The notes under the pieces are model-generated. The model did not search any database, was not told where the DNA came from, and was given only the letters and a program-made list of their open reading frames with translations. This document shows, in pieces, positions 1 through 13,851 of a stretch of 64,000 nucleotides of DNA. Both the position numbers and the translations under genes were made by a program. The stretch is from Parus major (lineage: Eukaryota; Chordata; Aves; Passeriformes; Paridae), in assembly GCF_001522545.3 (NCBI RefSeq), contig NC_031770.1, positions 106,990,130 through 107,054,129 of the forward strand, written 5' to 3'. Numbering within the stretch: position 1 is the first letter of the stretch; the number at the start of each line of letters is the position of its first letter.

Positions 1-560
1 AGCCTCCTTTGGGCTGAATTCTCCTGGGATCCTCCCTCATAGGGAGTCCCACTTATCTCACTCCTTATGATTCAAAGAAAACTCCCAAGCTCGTTAGAAT
101 CTTGTTTCTTGTGTTTATTGAAGGATCCTTACAAAACTTAACAGGTCTCTCCAGGCTGGTTACAAGATCAATCTTTGCAATTTGGCACATTTCTGTCTTC
201 TGATGGTACAAACAAGGCCTTGTGGCTCACTTCATGTCTGAGGCACAAAATGGCCTCGAACTACGCAGTTCTTTTATCTTTATACCTATTCTTACCCAAT
301 TAACAATAGACACGTATATTATTTTTCTTAAAGACCCAATGACCCATCACCTCTGTGATGCACTGCAGCATTTTCTATCCAATCACTTACTATTACCCAA
401 AAACCTCTAGGAGATGAACATGAAGAAGAAAGAAGAAGGAACAAGGGACAACACCTTAAATCCTCCATCTTGTCTCCTGTTCTCTAAACTACTTAAACTC
501 TAAACTTCAACCTATTCACCCAGTGATTTAAAAAACTTTCTAATCTACCCACTTACACTT
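1..560 (-). mobile_element. LTR-like retroelement fragment, antisense, cut by window edge
   Basis: This stretch resembles long terminal repeats common in songbird genomes, read on the minus strand. A minus-strand AATAAA poly(A) signal lies at about 114-119. It is followed toward higher coordinates by CCAAT-like and C/T-rich sequence. The left end is outside the window, so neither both LTR ends nor a target-site duplication can be checked. No gag or pol reading frame is visible. The family assignment is inference from the general look of the sequence; a search of an avian repeat library would settle it. Confidence 0.4.
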
Positions 561-2642
561 ATTCTAACTTTAGCATTTGTTCTCATGTATCACCATGAAA
601 ACATGCCCATGAATTTCATATTATATGAAATTCAGTGTTTCTTTGAATTCTAGAACTAAATATTAAAAGCAAGGGCAAACACACTGTATCTCAGACTCCA
701 ACAGGTTTATTGGGATCTGCACGGTGACTGTAACTAGCAGACTTCTGTCTGTGGCGAACAAAAGTTCTCAAAGGGTTGGATGAATTCTCTCCTCAGGCAG
801 CTGTGCCATGGCTGATGTGAAGTTAATCTCTGTCACAGCTCCAAAAACACCCAGGCAGGTGTCTGAAAGGAGATGATTTCCCCATGCAAAGTCTGGTGTG
901 CTGGATTCCCCAAACTGGTCCTTAAGTCAGCTGGTTCCCATCTGTGTAATGATGGGGTGAAGCACCCAAACAGAGTCATGTCTAAACCATTTGAAGCTTT
1001 TCAGGTCAGTCACTTTCCATCACGGTAAGTGAGGAAGGATTTTGCAGTCGTTGCAATCCGGCGTCTGTAATCCGCGTTGGACACGAGGCCAAGGGGACAG
1101 GCAGAGGGACACAACCACTGCCCAGACTCCCCTGCCAGCTGAGACACTGATGGAAATGTATCTTCTTCAAAAATGAGATCCTCTGCTCATACAGTGCTCT
1201 GTGGTCTGCATTTACTAGCGTCAGCGTTAGTAAATGTAGGGAAAATTGATACAGAGCATTTGTTTTCAGCACACCAAATCACACTGCCTTCAGTAATAAG
1301 GGGTGCAAATGAAAAACTGGTTGGATGAGATTGCTCAGCACAGCTTTGCTGTGATGACTAAATTCTCTAGGATCTCCAAAGAACCCTAAAATCCACATTT
1401 TTCTGCTATGCATTATGTATAAATATGAATTTCTAATCAAGATATGCACTTTCCTCCTGGTATATATAAAACAGTCCTGAGTTAGTAAGAAATAGATTTC
1501 TGATCTCTTAAAAATTGAGATTCTTCTCTAGTGGGTCTTTAAATCTTTGTTCCAGGAATTGATCATCCTGTTTTGACGTCAATGACCCTGAGGTTATTGA
1601 GTACAGCAATTTTACAGCCAGCTCCTCTGTTTTCCTTCATGCTTTACAATTAGCCAAAGTTTTAGCAGAAATATCAGCTGGGAAGAGAGCCTCTTGTCAT
1701 TTCAGATTCATCAGCTGCAGAAGCCACCAAGAAAGGTCAAAACCAAAAGCAAACATATGTCTTCATATTTACATTTAAAGCAGGCAGCCCAAGCAGCAGA
1801 GAGCTCTTTGCCTTTGTTAAGCACAAACAAAACGTTCTCAACTAGTGAAGTGTGAAGGTGACTGGTAAATCAACCAACAATGTTTTATGTTAAGTGTTTA
1901 CAAAAAGAATAATTTAGGATGAAAAAACACCACTTCTCCCTGAGTGTACACTATTCATGATTCCACCTTGAAAATGGCTCCACATTAAGAAAAAGAAGGA
2001 ATTGTCTTAACATATAATTTCTTTTTTTCTATTGTTTATCTAGGTGCTGATTTTTTCCTTTTATTCCATGTCTTTAACCTCTGAGGATGAACCTTCTTTC
2101 CAGACTGTTAATTTTTTTTTTCACTAACACATTCTTTTCCTTTTGCCCCAACATGTAGAGCTACACACTTAATAAACCAGAGTAATTTGTATCTATTTAC
2201 TGATTGTTTTATTTTTGTAACTTTTTTTTTTACCTATTGGGGTTTTTTTTCATAAAAATCACCCCCAAGCTAAATTTCACAAGTTTTCTGTTCACATGAA
2301 AAAATTGTGCATGCCTTTCATAACCTGGGATTAAAATTGCTGACATTCTGCAGTGGCCCAGTCTCTAACTGAGAAATATTTTCTTTGTAGTAGCAGAGCC
2401 CCTTGCCTGAACTATTTGCACCATGAGAGTTCTATGGCTGCACACTGTGGTGGGTATAAGGTGGGCTCCGGCTTCTGGCACAAAAAGGGATAAAAATGTG
2501 AAACATGTGGTCCAGATTTTATTGTGTAGCACACAATGATATATCTCCCCTTCCAGTAAAATACGGACATTGTCAAACTAGGGAGATTCCAGCTGAATGT
2601 CACTGAGATGTTCAGGGGAGCAGAGATGCATTTGAGATATAC
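561..2642. other. AT-rich unique sequence, no gene seen
   Basis: I see only short open frames with no recognisable domain and no convincing exon. Several T- and A-runs are present (for example near 2110 and 2220). Nothing here can be tied to the opsin gene on the minus strand, although its unplaced 3' UTR could lie anywhere downstream of 22461. Confidence 0.5.
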
Positions 2643-3004
2643 AGAAAGACTGAGAGAGTGGGGTTTATTCAGGTTATTATGCAGAAAACTACGTTGCAGG
2701 TGTCACAGGAGACTTCCATAGATTATTTGGATTAAGGAATTTAGATAAAGCTTCACTTTCTAGAGAAGTAAAATGAGAGGACAGGTGACAGTGGGCATAA
2801 AACACTACAAAGGAAATTTTGATGAGATCCATAGTGAAAATGGTTTCACTATAAAGGTAGTCTAATATGGAAACAGGTTGCTCAAGAAAGTCATGGAATT
2901 GCTATCTTTGGAAACACTCAAGCTCAAATGGACATGGAACTGCCTTGTGAAACCCAACTGGCCTTGAAAACAGCCTTATTTGAGGTTTGGACTACCTGAC
3001 TTCC
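2643..3004 (+). mobile_element. CR1 LINE 3' fragment, old copy
   Basis: A strongly diverged CR1 3' end in plus orientation. Recognisable blocks in the usual order are AGAAAGACTGAGAGAG, then GGAAACAGGTTGCTCAAGAAAG, GGAAACACTCAAG, CAACTGGCCTTG and a closing TTTGGACTACCTGAC. It lacks the usual ATTCTATGATTC end because a second CR1 copy begins directly after it. The level of mutation suggests an old insertion. Confidence 0.6.
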
Positions 3005-3342
3005 ACCTTATTGCTCTCTACAGCTCCCTGCAAGGAGGGTGTACTAGATGGGAGATGGTCTCTTGTCCCAAGAAACAAGTGACAGAATGAGAGGACTTGG
3101 CCTCAAGCTGTGCCAGGGAAGTGTCAGTATGGACACCAGGAGGAATTTCTTCATGTCAAGCATTGTTTAACACTGACATGGGCTGCCCAAGGACGTGGTA
3201 GAGTCACCATCCCTAGAGGTGTTCAAGAAATGACTGGATGTGGCACTAATTTGACAAGATGTTGATCAGTCAAAGGTTGGACATGATCCTGAAAGTCTTT
3301 TTCAGCTTAAAATATTCTGTGATTCTGTGTGACTCTGTGGTC
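3005..3342 (+). mobile_element. CR1 LINE 3' end
   Basis: A clear CR1 3' end in plus orientation, with TTGCTCTCTACAGCTCCCTG, GGTCTCTTGTCCCAAG, GGCTGCCCAAGGACGTGGTAGAGTCACCATCCCTAGAGG and the terminal ATTCTGTGATTCTGTG. It starts exactly where the older fragment before it stops. That arrangement fits a later CR1 of the same orientation landing in or beside the older one. Confidence 0.8.
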
Positions 3343-4221
3343 TCCAAAGCCAACTCAGTTGAAAATAAAGAAATAGAAACACACATATAGCTTATGCATT
3401 AACCTACACTGACAATTTATTGGATTTCTCTCCTCAGCTCCTGTGCCATGAAAGAGAGACTTTCTCTGGTAGGGATTTGGAGCTCTCTTTCCCTTACCAT
3501 GTGTCCTGTAGGTCAATGGATCCACTGCAAGAGACCTCAGAACACTCAAGTCCCAAAAAGTACTTCGTGTACAACATTGGAACAAAGTATAGGAAAGCTC
3601 TGTTATAGCTTGGAATTATTCCATGTTTATTAGCTTTGAGATATTATTATTGGATATACCATAGCTTGTTGATACTAATTAGCTGACCTTGTTTCAATTA
3701 AAACTGAAATGTCAGAAACGTGGTAGAACTTGCATGACTTTTTCTAAATGAAGAATTGGTCACATACATTGAATATTCAAGAACATGATAGTGTGAGATT
3801 CTGTTTTTTTCATTCTCTTTAATTTTTCCTAAAATAAAAAGCAGCACTTATGAAAGCCTTTGTGTTTGTTTTTTTTTCTTTTGGATTTTAATCATGATCA
3901 AATTTTTTCAGAGGGAAATAAAAATAGAAAGAGCCTTGCCTAATAATACAAAAATCCCTTCCTGTTCCACACAAAGGCTTGTGGATGCAGATTTATACTT
4001 TATATATGTATATAGCTCCATGAATACACACTGTGAATAGTCACAGCAGACATGGAAGTAAAAAATAGTCTTCTGGAACCCAGTGCCCAATTTTTTGAGC
4101 AGAAAATCTCCATCTATTCAAGGATTAAATAGTGTTAGGGACCATTTCTTACTGCAGAAGTCAGCTGGTAGAATCTGAACAGATCTACAATATTAAAACA
4201 AAGTATTAAAACATAAAGTCT
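3343..4221. other. AT-rich spacer, no gene seen
   Basis: Only short chance open frames on both strands. No repeat family, exon or regulatory motif is recognised. Confidence 0.5.
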
Positions 4222-4345
4222 ACACTACCTGACCACTTGTGCTCCAGACACTTGCCCAGCTCCACTGCCCTTTCCTGGACTCTCTCCAGCCCCTCAGTGC
4301 CTTTCTTGGAGTGAAAGGCCAAAGACTGACCATGGTAAAGTGCTT
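4222..4345 (-). mobile_element. CR1 LINE internal fragment
   Basis: Read on the minus strand, this shows the CR1 block for 'CAAGAAAGGCACTGAGG..CTGGAGAGAGTCCAGGAAAGGGCAGTGGAGCTGGGCAAG..CTGGAGCACAAG'. That block normally lies a few hundred bases before the CR1 3' end. The 3' end itself is not next to it, so this is an isolated internal piece. Confidence 0.6.
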
Positions 4346-7300
4346 GTCCTGAGTTTTCCTTTGTTTTCCTCTTTGCACTTATTGAAATCAATGTTCAATT
4401 CTCATTGGCTTTGCCAAGGGAAGAGCTGGACTGACCACAGCTGGATCTACCACAGCTGGATCATCTACCATGTGTACAACACCTTCAGTGCTTGAAGAAT
4501 CTGTAAACTCATATGTACATGAAAAGGCACACATCCAAGTGACCATTCAAGTCTTTTCCTTCCTGATGAAGACCTGAATCACTGAGGTGGTTTATCTATA
4601 CAATCACCTCTGTACTGTGCCTCTATGCCCAAGGAACAATGACTCTGATTCATAAGGTCCATTATGAGCTGCATTTGGCACATTGTCAACAGTGCTACCT
4701 TTTTGAGAGCCAGGATGAAGGGTAATGGAATGGAAAATTTCCTTTTATCCATCGCTGGGTCAGTCTGGGTGTATCCCATGTATTAACTTGCAGCCAAGAG
4801 GCAGAGTGTGTGTCTTCAAATCACATGTCCATTGGGAATTTCTGAAGGGAATACTACTGACACAAAGGAAAAGGAAACAAAGTAATGTTCAGTGACTTGA
4901 AAGAACTCTTTCATTTTCTTTCCTTTTTCTTTTTAGTTGGCCTTTCCAAGTTCTTACTAAAGGCATAATTCAGTCAGAGGCTGTCTTCTTTTTTAATGCT
5001 AAGTATGTGGGTTGAAAAGTACATTTTGTCTGGAATTTGGGGTCTGTGATGAAAACCATTCACCTTCCTTGGACAATGAAATCAGTGCCTGGCAATAGAA
5101 CTTGGGCTGATTTTAAAAGACTGTAAAAATTGTCTTTGAAAAATACACCAAAACCAAAGAGATTTTTTTTATTCAATCCTGAATTTTCATTCAGTCCAGG
5201 ACAGTATTGCCATATTCCAGTTATTTTCTATTTTCATCTCAGACCTGGCAAACCTCTTTCCCCAAAATTGCCTGTCTACCCTGCCATGCAAGGCAATCCA
5301 ACATCTGTGCCAGCTGCAACATCACACCTGCAGGCTTGGGCTGCCTGTTCAGTTGTTGCTTTCCAGGATTCAGTTTAAGACAGAAAACTTAGAACATTTG
5401 AGAATGTGAGCTACTGAAAATAAGTAGTTTTATCAATTTAGAATTCTATACAAACTGCACATTGGCCATTGCTGCATCATTAAAAGAGGAGCTGAAGGTT
5501 GTATGGATGCGCTGGTTGTTGAGCAGTTGCACCAACAGGTTAATTTCAAGGACTGTGCACAAAATAAATAGTGATGAACACTGATGATTTATTAAACTCT
5601 GTGTAAAAACCACTGGAAAAAAAAATATCCCAACATTTTGAAGAGTCTCCAACTGTCAATGCTTCTATTTGAGGAACCAGGTATTACACATCAGAAAAAA
5701 AAAGGAATCCCAGATCTTGCCCTTGTTGTAATTTTTTTCATTTTCAACATTGTATTTGCTACAGGCAGAAACAACTTCATATTCACTCCCAAAAACGCTG
5801 TTCCCTTGTCTTTTCTTAAACTTTGTGGTAAATTCTCTGCTTCTCTATCTTTCTAAAATAATGTGCATGGCCTCAGGAATGTCTTTATCTCATTCCTACT
5901 GCATGCTAGGCTATATTCCATTCAGCTGGCCTGATCCATATGCATTTCTATTTTCCAGATAATTACATTGTTCTACTTGTATCATTAGTTTTATTGTTGC
6001 TGTTTCTAAGAGGCTTTTCCTATCTCACTGATTTCCAGGTTTTCTTTTTTGAATTTTTCTGAGATAGTTAGAGGAGAAGGCAGAAAACCTCTTCTGTTCC
6101 TAATCATAATCCCCAAACTCTGAAAACTTGAGGCTTTCTCATTACAACTCCTGACAAAAAGCATTTAAAAGTAATTATTTCCCTTCTTGATGCTCTGTAG
6201 AAAAAAAAATGTCTTCCCCATATAAAAAGGGGTCATCAAGGAATTGGGAATAATATGTATTGCCACCATAATTTCAACTCGTAGTCAAGAGTTGTGCCTA
6301 AAGCAGATTATCCTGGTGTCTATTATTTATTATCGTGATTATTTAGGTTTTCTATTTGTATACTGAAAACTCAGTCTCCTCTGAAACTTCTGCCAGACTC
6401 CAGAACTGGACACAGTGACATTTTCTTGTGGGGTGGAGGAACAATGTTCAGCTGCTGCTGGAAAAAATGCTGTGGCCAGCCTGTCCTAAAGTTAGGAGCC
6501 AGCTGCCCATGCTTAACCTGCTGCTCAGACTGGCTGAGGCTTGGTGTGCCCAGGCCATGTGTCCATGGCTTCCTCTGTCAGCAGTGGATCCAGCCCTGAT
6601 ACACAGCCCCAGAAACATGGGAGACTTTTCCTGGCTTTGTGGGTAACACAGAAAACCCTCCAAAAGCAGAAATTGCAAGTTCATGGAGACCTTGAAATTG
6701 TCTTCTGGGGTCTGGTGTCACTTCATTTGGATATTAGTCCAAATATCTAGCTAGCATCCTAAGGGGGCTACTGCTAGTAATCACATGGACATTAAATAGA
6801 GGCATTCCAGCTCAGCTTTGCTCCCATCTAGTTGGCAGTACTTTTAATATCAATGCTTGAATGAACACTGTGTTCCCTGTGGTATTCCTTGAAGTTTATT
6901 TATTCTTCCTCTGCTGCTGCATAGTCCCCATTAACAGCAGAGGAGAAAAGAAATTTAGTAGTGACCAGCAAAGGGGTTTTTCTCTGGACAATAACTTTTC
7001 ATTCTAAAGCACTTCCATTGGCTTGGGAGTCTAGATGCTTTGCCAAGCATCTTTCTTCTAATAATACAAATCTATCAGCTTTCCTAATCTGTCACCTTTC
7101 CTAACTTGAGCTGAACCTGACCTTGCAGGAACACAAGGCTTATTTGGTATTTGGAATCAGAATAACACCCTGTACTTCCCTAGTTTCCCCACAACTTCCT
7201 TCTCATCCAGTTGCCATCCTTTAATAAGTAAAGGAACTTACATGAAGGTAAACAAATATAAAAAACCAATCTCTCTGAAGACGAGCTGTGCTTTCTTGTT

Positions 7301-10300
7301 ATTTTTTTCTTCCTGTAAGTTTTCAAGACTGAAATTCTAATAAACAGCTCTTCATAAGATATCTCCTGTCACTTTTTATTTGTCTGAAACATTTTTTCCC
7401 CATTGGTACATCTTTCAGCATTTGCTCAAGCCAGAAAAATGCTACTTACTGACATTAACAGGCTTGCAATATTTAAGTAAAACATATAAGCCATTTACAA
7501 AAAACACATTGACTGCAATATTTCAAAAATGAGACTATAATGTAATAAAAACATTATCCTGGCTTGTGTCTGATCAGGGAGTAAGAAAATGAATGAGCTA
7601 TTTCCAGAAATGACAACTGGAAGAATTTTCCAGAGAAGGGAAAAATAAAAGTGGAGCTAGAGAAAAATAAGGCAAAACCTTCTGAAAAGGCCATGTTTGA
7701 CTACAAGAATTTATGGATTCTCTTCTTATCTCAATGCACCCTCTGTGAAAGCACTCCCCACAACAAATCTGAATGATTTGTCAGCTGCCCACTAAACCCT
7801 TTTTCTTCAAAGGGCTTAAGCACAGTTACATGTCCAGTGCATTTCCACAGAATGGTGCATCCATGTTTCAAACAGCAGAGCTCAATACATCCCTGAGAGC
7901 ATCCCTGCCACTGGTGTCAGCAGCAGTAAAAGTGGCAGACAGGATATATTCCCAGCAGGGCTATGATGGTGTTTAATACAGGTCCCTATGTGCCCACCTC
8001 TGTGGAAACAAATCTGTTGCTTGATGATGTCTCTTTCTGTTCAGCCATTCAGGTGCAAACCTTTCTCTTGCTGTCATTCCTTGGTGAGATACAGCTTTTC
8101 TGTAAGTAGCACCACAGGCTGATGTCTTCCTTCTGTTCCTCCAAATCCTGAAGCAAAATCTCTGGAAGCAACAGGCTCTGGCACCAAAAGTGGGTGAAGT
8201 TTCTGGCACTCAACATGACTCTTATTATGCTATGCCACACCTCAGTGCCCTGCAGCCCTTTCTGGCACCAATCCCAGCAGCATCCCTGGAGAGTTGTTTA
8301 TCTTAACCCAATCTCTTTATAGAGATGGAAGAGAAATAAGAGATAGGACCTGCACAGTTATCTAACAACATCGCCAATGGACGATTGCCCAATCTTGCTA
8401 GATAGACAAGTCAAACTGACACTGAAACTGAGAGGAACCTTTGGAATAAAGGCAGTTCCCTGAGGAGATGGAGAAAATGGCAGCCAATAGAAATAAAAAT
8501 AAAGAGGGTGTTGGAGTACAGCCAGAATATTGGTGTGCTGCAGATATTTTTGCTTGCCTGTCTTTGAGAGTGGCTGTGACCTTGGAAGAGTTTGCAATGG
8601 CAGGAAGCTGTCCTGCTCTTCTCTGCACAAGGCAAGATAAAAACAGATGTTAAAACAGCTTGGTTTGGTTCTATTCCTGCTCAGCAGAGTTCAGGCAGAG
8701 CATATCCAGGTTTCTCTGTTTGTGCAGTGCCCCAGCAGTGGGGCATCAGGGAAAAGAGAGGGGTGGTGAGTGTGCAGCTCCTGCACATGCGCTTGTGCCC
8801 GTCCGAAATACCATGAGAAAGAGCTTGGTGTGACCAGTAGATAAGCAATTTCATTTTGCTATTTTAATCCTCAAGTCTAGTTCAACACACCATGGAAGTG
8901 GCCATCATGGTTTTCTTGCTCTCTTCTGCAATAAGACTTGGCTCACTGTCTGCCCAAAGATGACTGAGATTCATTAGAGCACTAATGCCTACCAGTTTCT
9001 GTGTAAAACTCCACATGACTAAAATCCAGTGTGTGTTTCAAACCTCTGGAAGATTATGAATTGGATGAGAATGTAACAGGAATAGAAAACTTCAAAGCTA
9101 CAAAACATCAAACTCTCTTGTTTAAAGTTTGCAGCTTCATCTCTGTCACTCATGGTACTTTTAACCTTTATTCCACTTCCTTTCAATAACCATCAAGACT
9201 TTTTCTTTTTTTTCTGTTATCCCCAAATCTACCTTTCTGTACATGTGGGCAGAGCAGCAAACCACTTGTAAATGCAGTATCATTTTTGTCTTTTTTTTTT
9301 TTCCTTCTTGATTCTTCTTTCTTTTTCCTGGTGATTTTCTTCTTCATATAGCAGTGGTTCATGTGGGTTCCTGAGATAGGCACAAAACTATATCCTGTGG
9401 CTGTTGATTTATACAAAACCCTAAATACCTTTCCAGGCACTCCACTAGGGGATTTCAAACCCACACAATTATTCCAGAAGAAATTTTAAGTATTGCAAGA
9501 TTCATCTCTATTTAAATGAATGAATCCCTTGCTAAAAGACTTTTCTTTCACCGTGGTAAGGAAGAACTGAAAATAATTCCAGCAAAGACTGATCTCATAG
9601 TTTAAGATACTGGTTACTAAGAGTGAATTTGGCAAAGACAGCATTCAGAGAAGTAAAAACTGAGCCTCACATCCATAAGAAAAAAACATTTGCCTATGGT
9701 TTTGGGGTAGAGATTTCAAGTCCAGTTCCTTGGACGAGAGCCCTCCTTGCATAAGAATATTTATTGGAGAGGTATGGATATGCAACTCAATTTCTTCTTC
9801 TCTGTCTCTTCAAGTGGGCAACTTACTTTGTCTAAACAGTTAAATAGCAAAAATAGAGAAACTAATGGTAAGGGCATGTGACCAACAGTCTTTGAAACAC
9901 AGTAGATCCTGATTAAAATCCCTTTTCCCAATAGAAGGAAAAGGACAATTGGGCCTGCAACATCCCCTTGCTCTGTGTGCCCTACACTACCCAGCATTCT
10001 GGATCCTGAGTAAAGCTTTCAAAAGTCATAATAGAAAATGGGGGAAACATCATTATCAAAATTGGTATTTATGTGAGGTATTTAGACTAAAGTCTGACAT
10101 TAGACTCCCCCTGGATGTGCGCAGCCTTGAAGTCCACCACAGTATTCCCAGCTTTCCTTCTGACTGTCATATTTAAGAAGGAAAAAATTCTGAAAAGCTA
10201 TTTTTAACTGGTATAGCTGGAATCAAAAGGTGTTCCTAACCATCAGCAAAAAATCAAAATTAGAAAAGTCAAAATAGAAAATATTTCCAGAGGAACAAGA

Positions 10301-12672
10301 TCAATGAGTAAACAACCTCAAACATTGTCCAATTGACTCATTCCACTTTCTGATTTCATTTTCGACAATTTAAACTAAAAATAAAGAATGGAGGCAAAGA
10401 AACTAACACAAAACATCCTAAAAGAGAATTGCCTTCCACAAGGAGAGCATCCACCTGATTTAAACATTAGCTCCCTGGGAGAAAATTTGCATTACTACAC
10501 CACCATCCTTTTTACATGCTGAACACCTGTAAAAATAGCAGTAAAACTAAAGATGGGTTTACAGAAACTTATTTTCTTGTTACACTCCAAATTTATGAGC
10601 CTCTTTCTGTCCCAGCCAGATTCCCACAAACCACAGCCCTGCACCCTCAGGGAGTGCAGCTATAGCCAAGATGAGCTCTTAAAATCTCAGGGTAACCCAA
10701 ACCACTGACTGTGAGACCTAGGGCTGCTCCAGCACCACTTCATACAAGTATTCATTGTTCACAGTATTTATACCTGAAAATCCAAATCAGATAAAGAACA
10801 AATCTTAGTTTAATACAACAGTAAAACCAGTAATTCATACTGAGATTCAAACCTCTGTTTCATTCCTAACAGCAACCACTGGTTGTTTTAACAACCACAT
10901 GTCAGTGTTAGATGCACCAGAACCACTTATTTTTTTTAAATCCTCATTTATTTCTTTTATTTTCAGCTTCAGCTGCAGAAAAAGCTTACCATAAGCAGAA
11001 AGCTCCTCGTTAATCTCCAAATCTCCATGGAGAGTGCATCTGTTATGGTGCTCCCTCTGATCTTATAGTTTTCCTACTGATCTAAAAATAAATATTTGCT
11101 CATAATTTATTTTAAAAAACCAGTTTCTTTTTCAGGATATCAGAGTTATGTCTATAAAAGAAAGGGGAAAAAAATCTGTTCTTTTATTCTGGCTTTGAAG
11201 AAAGCTAATAGAAATAACACCTGATTCACTCAAAGAACTATTTTAAAGCCATTTATAAGCACGACCTTCAAAGAAAGACAAAACGCCTTCTTCAGTGCCT
11301 GTCATTGGATCTAAACCTGCCTCAATGAAATCAAAGCTCTCTGTTTTGCTGGCCCCATAGGATGTGGGCAGGACCATCCCTTCCTGGGGTCATTAAAACC
11401 GGTCTGAGCATCCTTGAACGCTTTTTCAGGTAATGCTCTTTGTGTCACCTCTGTGGGACAAGACCCTGCCAGGAAGAACTCCCGTGGCTCCTGCAGAAAA
11501 GCCACTTTGTGCCTTTGCCTTTGTGTGATTGTGAAGAGCCTCTGCAGTCAGCCAGCAGCCCAAATTCCACTGCTGAAGGATGAAGGCTCCCTCACCACTT
11601 AATGATGTGCTGCCAGGACAAGGCCTGTCCTTCCCTTTGCTCATGCCTGAGGTTTTACACTGGGATTTTTCATTTGGTGCCTGCCAACTCCTGCTTCACA
11701 AAAAAAAATATCTGTTAATATGATCTTTTCATCTTCTCTATGCTACTTGTGGGCCCTACTATATCCCATCAGATTCCCCCTCTTCCAAGACGAGTCCATT
11801 TAATCTGGCATTGTACAGAAGCTGTTCCATGTTTTTTCCTTGTTTTTGCTGCCCTTCAGCAGTTCTTTCCCTCTTCTGTCATTTCCTGGGACAGTGTGTT
11901 GGAGCTGTGCACATCTGGTGCAGATGTGGTGTGCCAGGACTCCTGGCAGCAGCCTGGCACTCTTTCCCAGCTCAATCCCTGCTCCTCCTACCAAGTTTTT
12001 TACTGTACCTGAGCTAGCTGTGTGGGCAGAGTAAAACAGGATGGAAACACTGCCAAGTCCAGTCAATACCACCCAGCACTCAGGTTTGCACTGATGAAAT
12101 CTGCAGTTTCTGAGCCTTGGCTGGCCAGATTTACAGCCAGGTTACTGCTGAGGGGGACAGGATGAGTCTGGGAGCAAAAGCCTCCACCTGCTTCTATCTC
12201 TGTGCCTGCTGTCAGCACTGCCTGGAAAGGTTTTCCACTGTGCACCTGTTGCCAGATGAACAGAAAAAAGAGGATGAATCTTTCTCCCCAGTTTCCAGCT
12301 CTTCTCAGATGTCTCAGAGAAGAACACAGCACTATTAGCTAGAAACTAAAAAACTACAAGCAAGAAGGAGACCATCTCACTTTGATGTCTTCTCAGACTA
12401 GAGCAGGTTAAAAGCCTGTCCAGGTAGCACTCCAGTGGGTCAGGATGCCCAAACTATGGCAACTCCCAAACTTTGATTTGTAGGAACCCTTAGCCAGAGC
12501 TGCCAATTGTCTTTTGGGGTTGGGGAGAAAACAGGTGGGAGACAGTATTTTTTCCTTTATTTAGAGAATGATTCTAATAATATTATCTACAAATAGCTTC
12601 TCAAGTGGAGGTTTTGCTTGTTTCTCATTAGGTTGAAATGGCCCCCACACACATTTTGCAGATGTTCAAGAC
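4346..12672. other. Long AT-rich stretch without a recognisable gene
   Basis: Over about 8.3 kb I see no gene, RNA gene or clear transposon. Open frames reach at most about 90 codons, overlap on several frames and look like chance. Low-complexity runs occur (T-rich at 9290-9330, purine-rich pieces around 9300). Part of the stretch may be 3' untranslated or intronic sequence of the opsin gene, but nothing shows this directly. Confidence 0.45.
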
Positions 12673-12915
12673 ATAAAATCATAGAATGGCTTGGGTTGGA
12701 AGGGATCTTAAAGATCACCCAATTCTAACTCCCCTGCCCTGGGCAGAGACACCTCCCACTGTCCCAGGTTGCTCCAAGCCCCATCCAACCTGGCCTTGGA
12801 CACTTCCAGGGATGGGGCAGCCACAGCTTCTCTGGGCACCCTGTGCCAGGGCCTCAGAACCCTGACAGGGAAGAATTTCTTCCTGTTCTCTAATCTAAAC
12901 CTACCCTCAGTCAGA
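12673..12915 (-). mobile_element. CR1 LINE 3' end
   Basis: A well-preserved CR1 3' end on the minus strand. In plus orientation it begins ATCATAGAATGGCTTGGGTT and runs through CCCCTGCCCTGGGCAGAGACACC, CCATCCAACCTGGCCTTGG and CACAGCTTCTCTGGGC to AAGAATTTCTTCCTG and AATCTAAACC. It is about 240 bases long with few indels, so it is fairly young. Confidence 0.9.
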
Positions 12916-13851
12916 GCAAAGAATTTTACTACAGACTAGTGCAGGTTAAGGATTGCAGTTAAATGGCACCAAAAGCAGCCTTGATGTAAAAACATACAAT
13001 TTTGTGATCAAAACCCAAGACAAAACCACAGGTAACAGCATTGATCCATTCTCTTGCTTTATTTGAAAACACATTCAGATAACAAAGTGCAGAAAATAAA
13101 GTCTGCCCATGATGTCATCCATCTGGTTGTGTGTTTAGGGGAATAAAAAGAACACAGAAAAATGAAAATCACCACTGTTGTTCCAACACAGTGACAGTGA
13201 AGTGTCCCCTGATGTTAAGTGCAGCCAGTAAGTGAGGTTCTTTACTGCTTCATAACACAGTGTTATATATTAATAACATATTAACTCAGCAACACCACTG
13301 AAGAACTTACACAGTTATTTACAGGCTCGCTCCATAAATTTTCTCTTACATTGGTGATTGCAGTTCCAGGACATTGCACAGACACACAACGTGTTGGAAA
13401 CATTGATGGACACAAAACATTGACTTTTATACCATGACTTGCAAAATCACAGTGGTTAATGAACTCTCCCACTGCTCTGACCTCTGAGGTTCATTAATCA
13501 CCATACTCAGATCCTCCACTACACTTTGAGCTCCAAAGTGCTGAAAAAATTCAGTAATAAATATTCTAGGAAGTTTTATATTAGTTTATTACAGGTTTGA
13601 ATGTTGCTTACAACACCAGCATGCCAAGACTGACACTCCAGCTGTGCACTCCTGTGGGTCACTGGGAATGTCAAGTGCATTTTTAAGGACTACAATGAAG
13701 CAGAACATGAAGGAAGCCAAAATCACTCAAAGCTGGGTGCAAACTGGCCTTCAGCCTTCCTCACCTTTGTGCTACCATCCAAGTTACATTTTCAGTGCAG
13801 TCAGTAGGTGTCCTTAGCAAAAAGGACCATCCTAGCTCAAGGTCTAGGTGT

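Noticed and set aside
13130..13230. Minus-strand frame reading GHFTVTVLEQQW then stop, superficially like the TVTTV...EEWE tail of human OPN5
   Set aside because: The phase would fit, but the acceptor (TTAACATCAG) lacks a polypyrimidine tract and the match is only a few residues. I judged it weaker than the 13852-13938 candidate.
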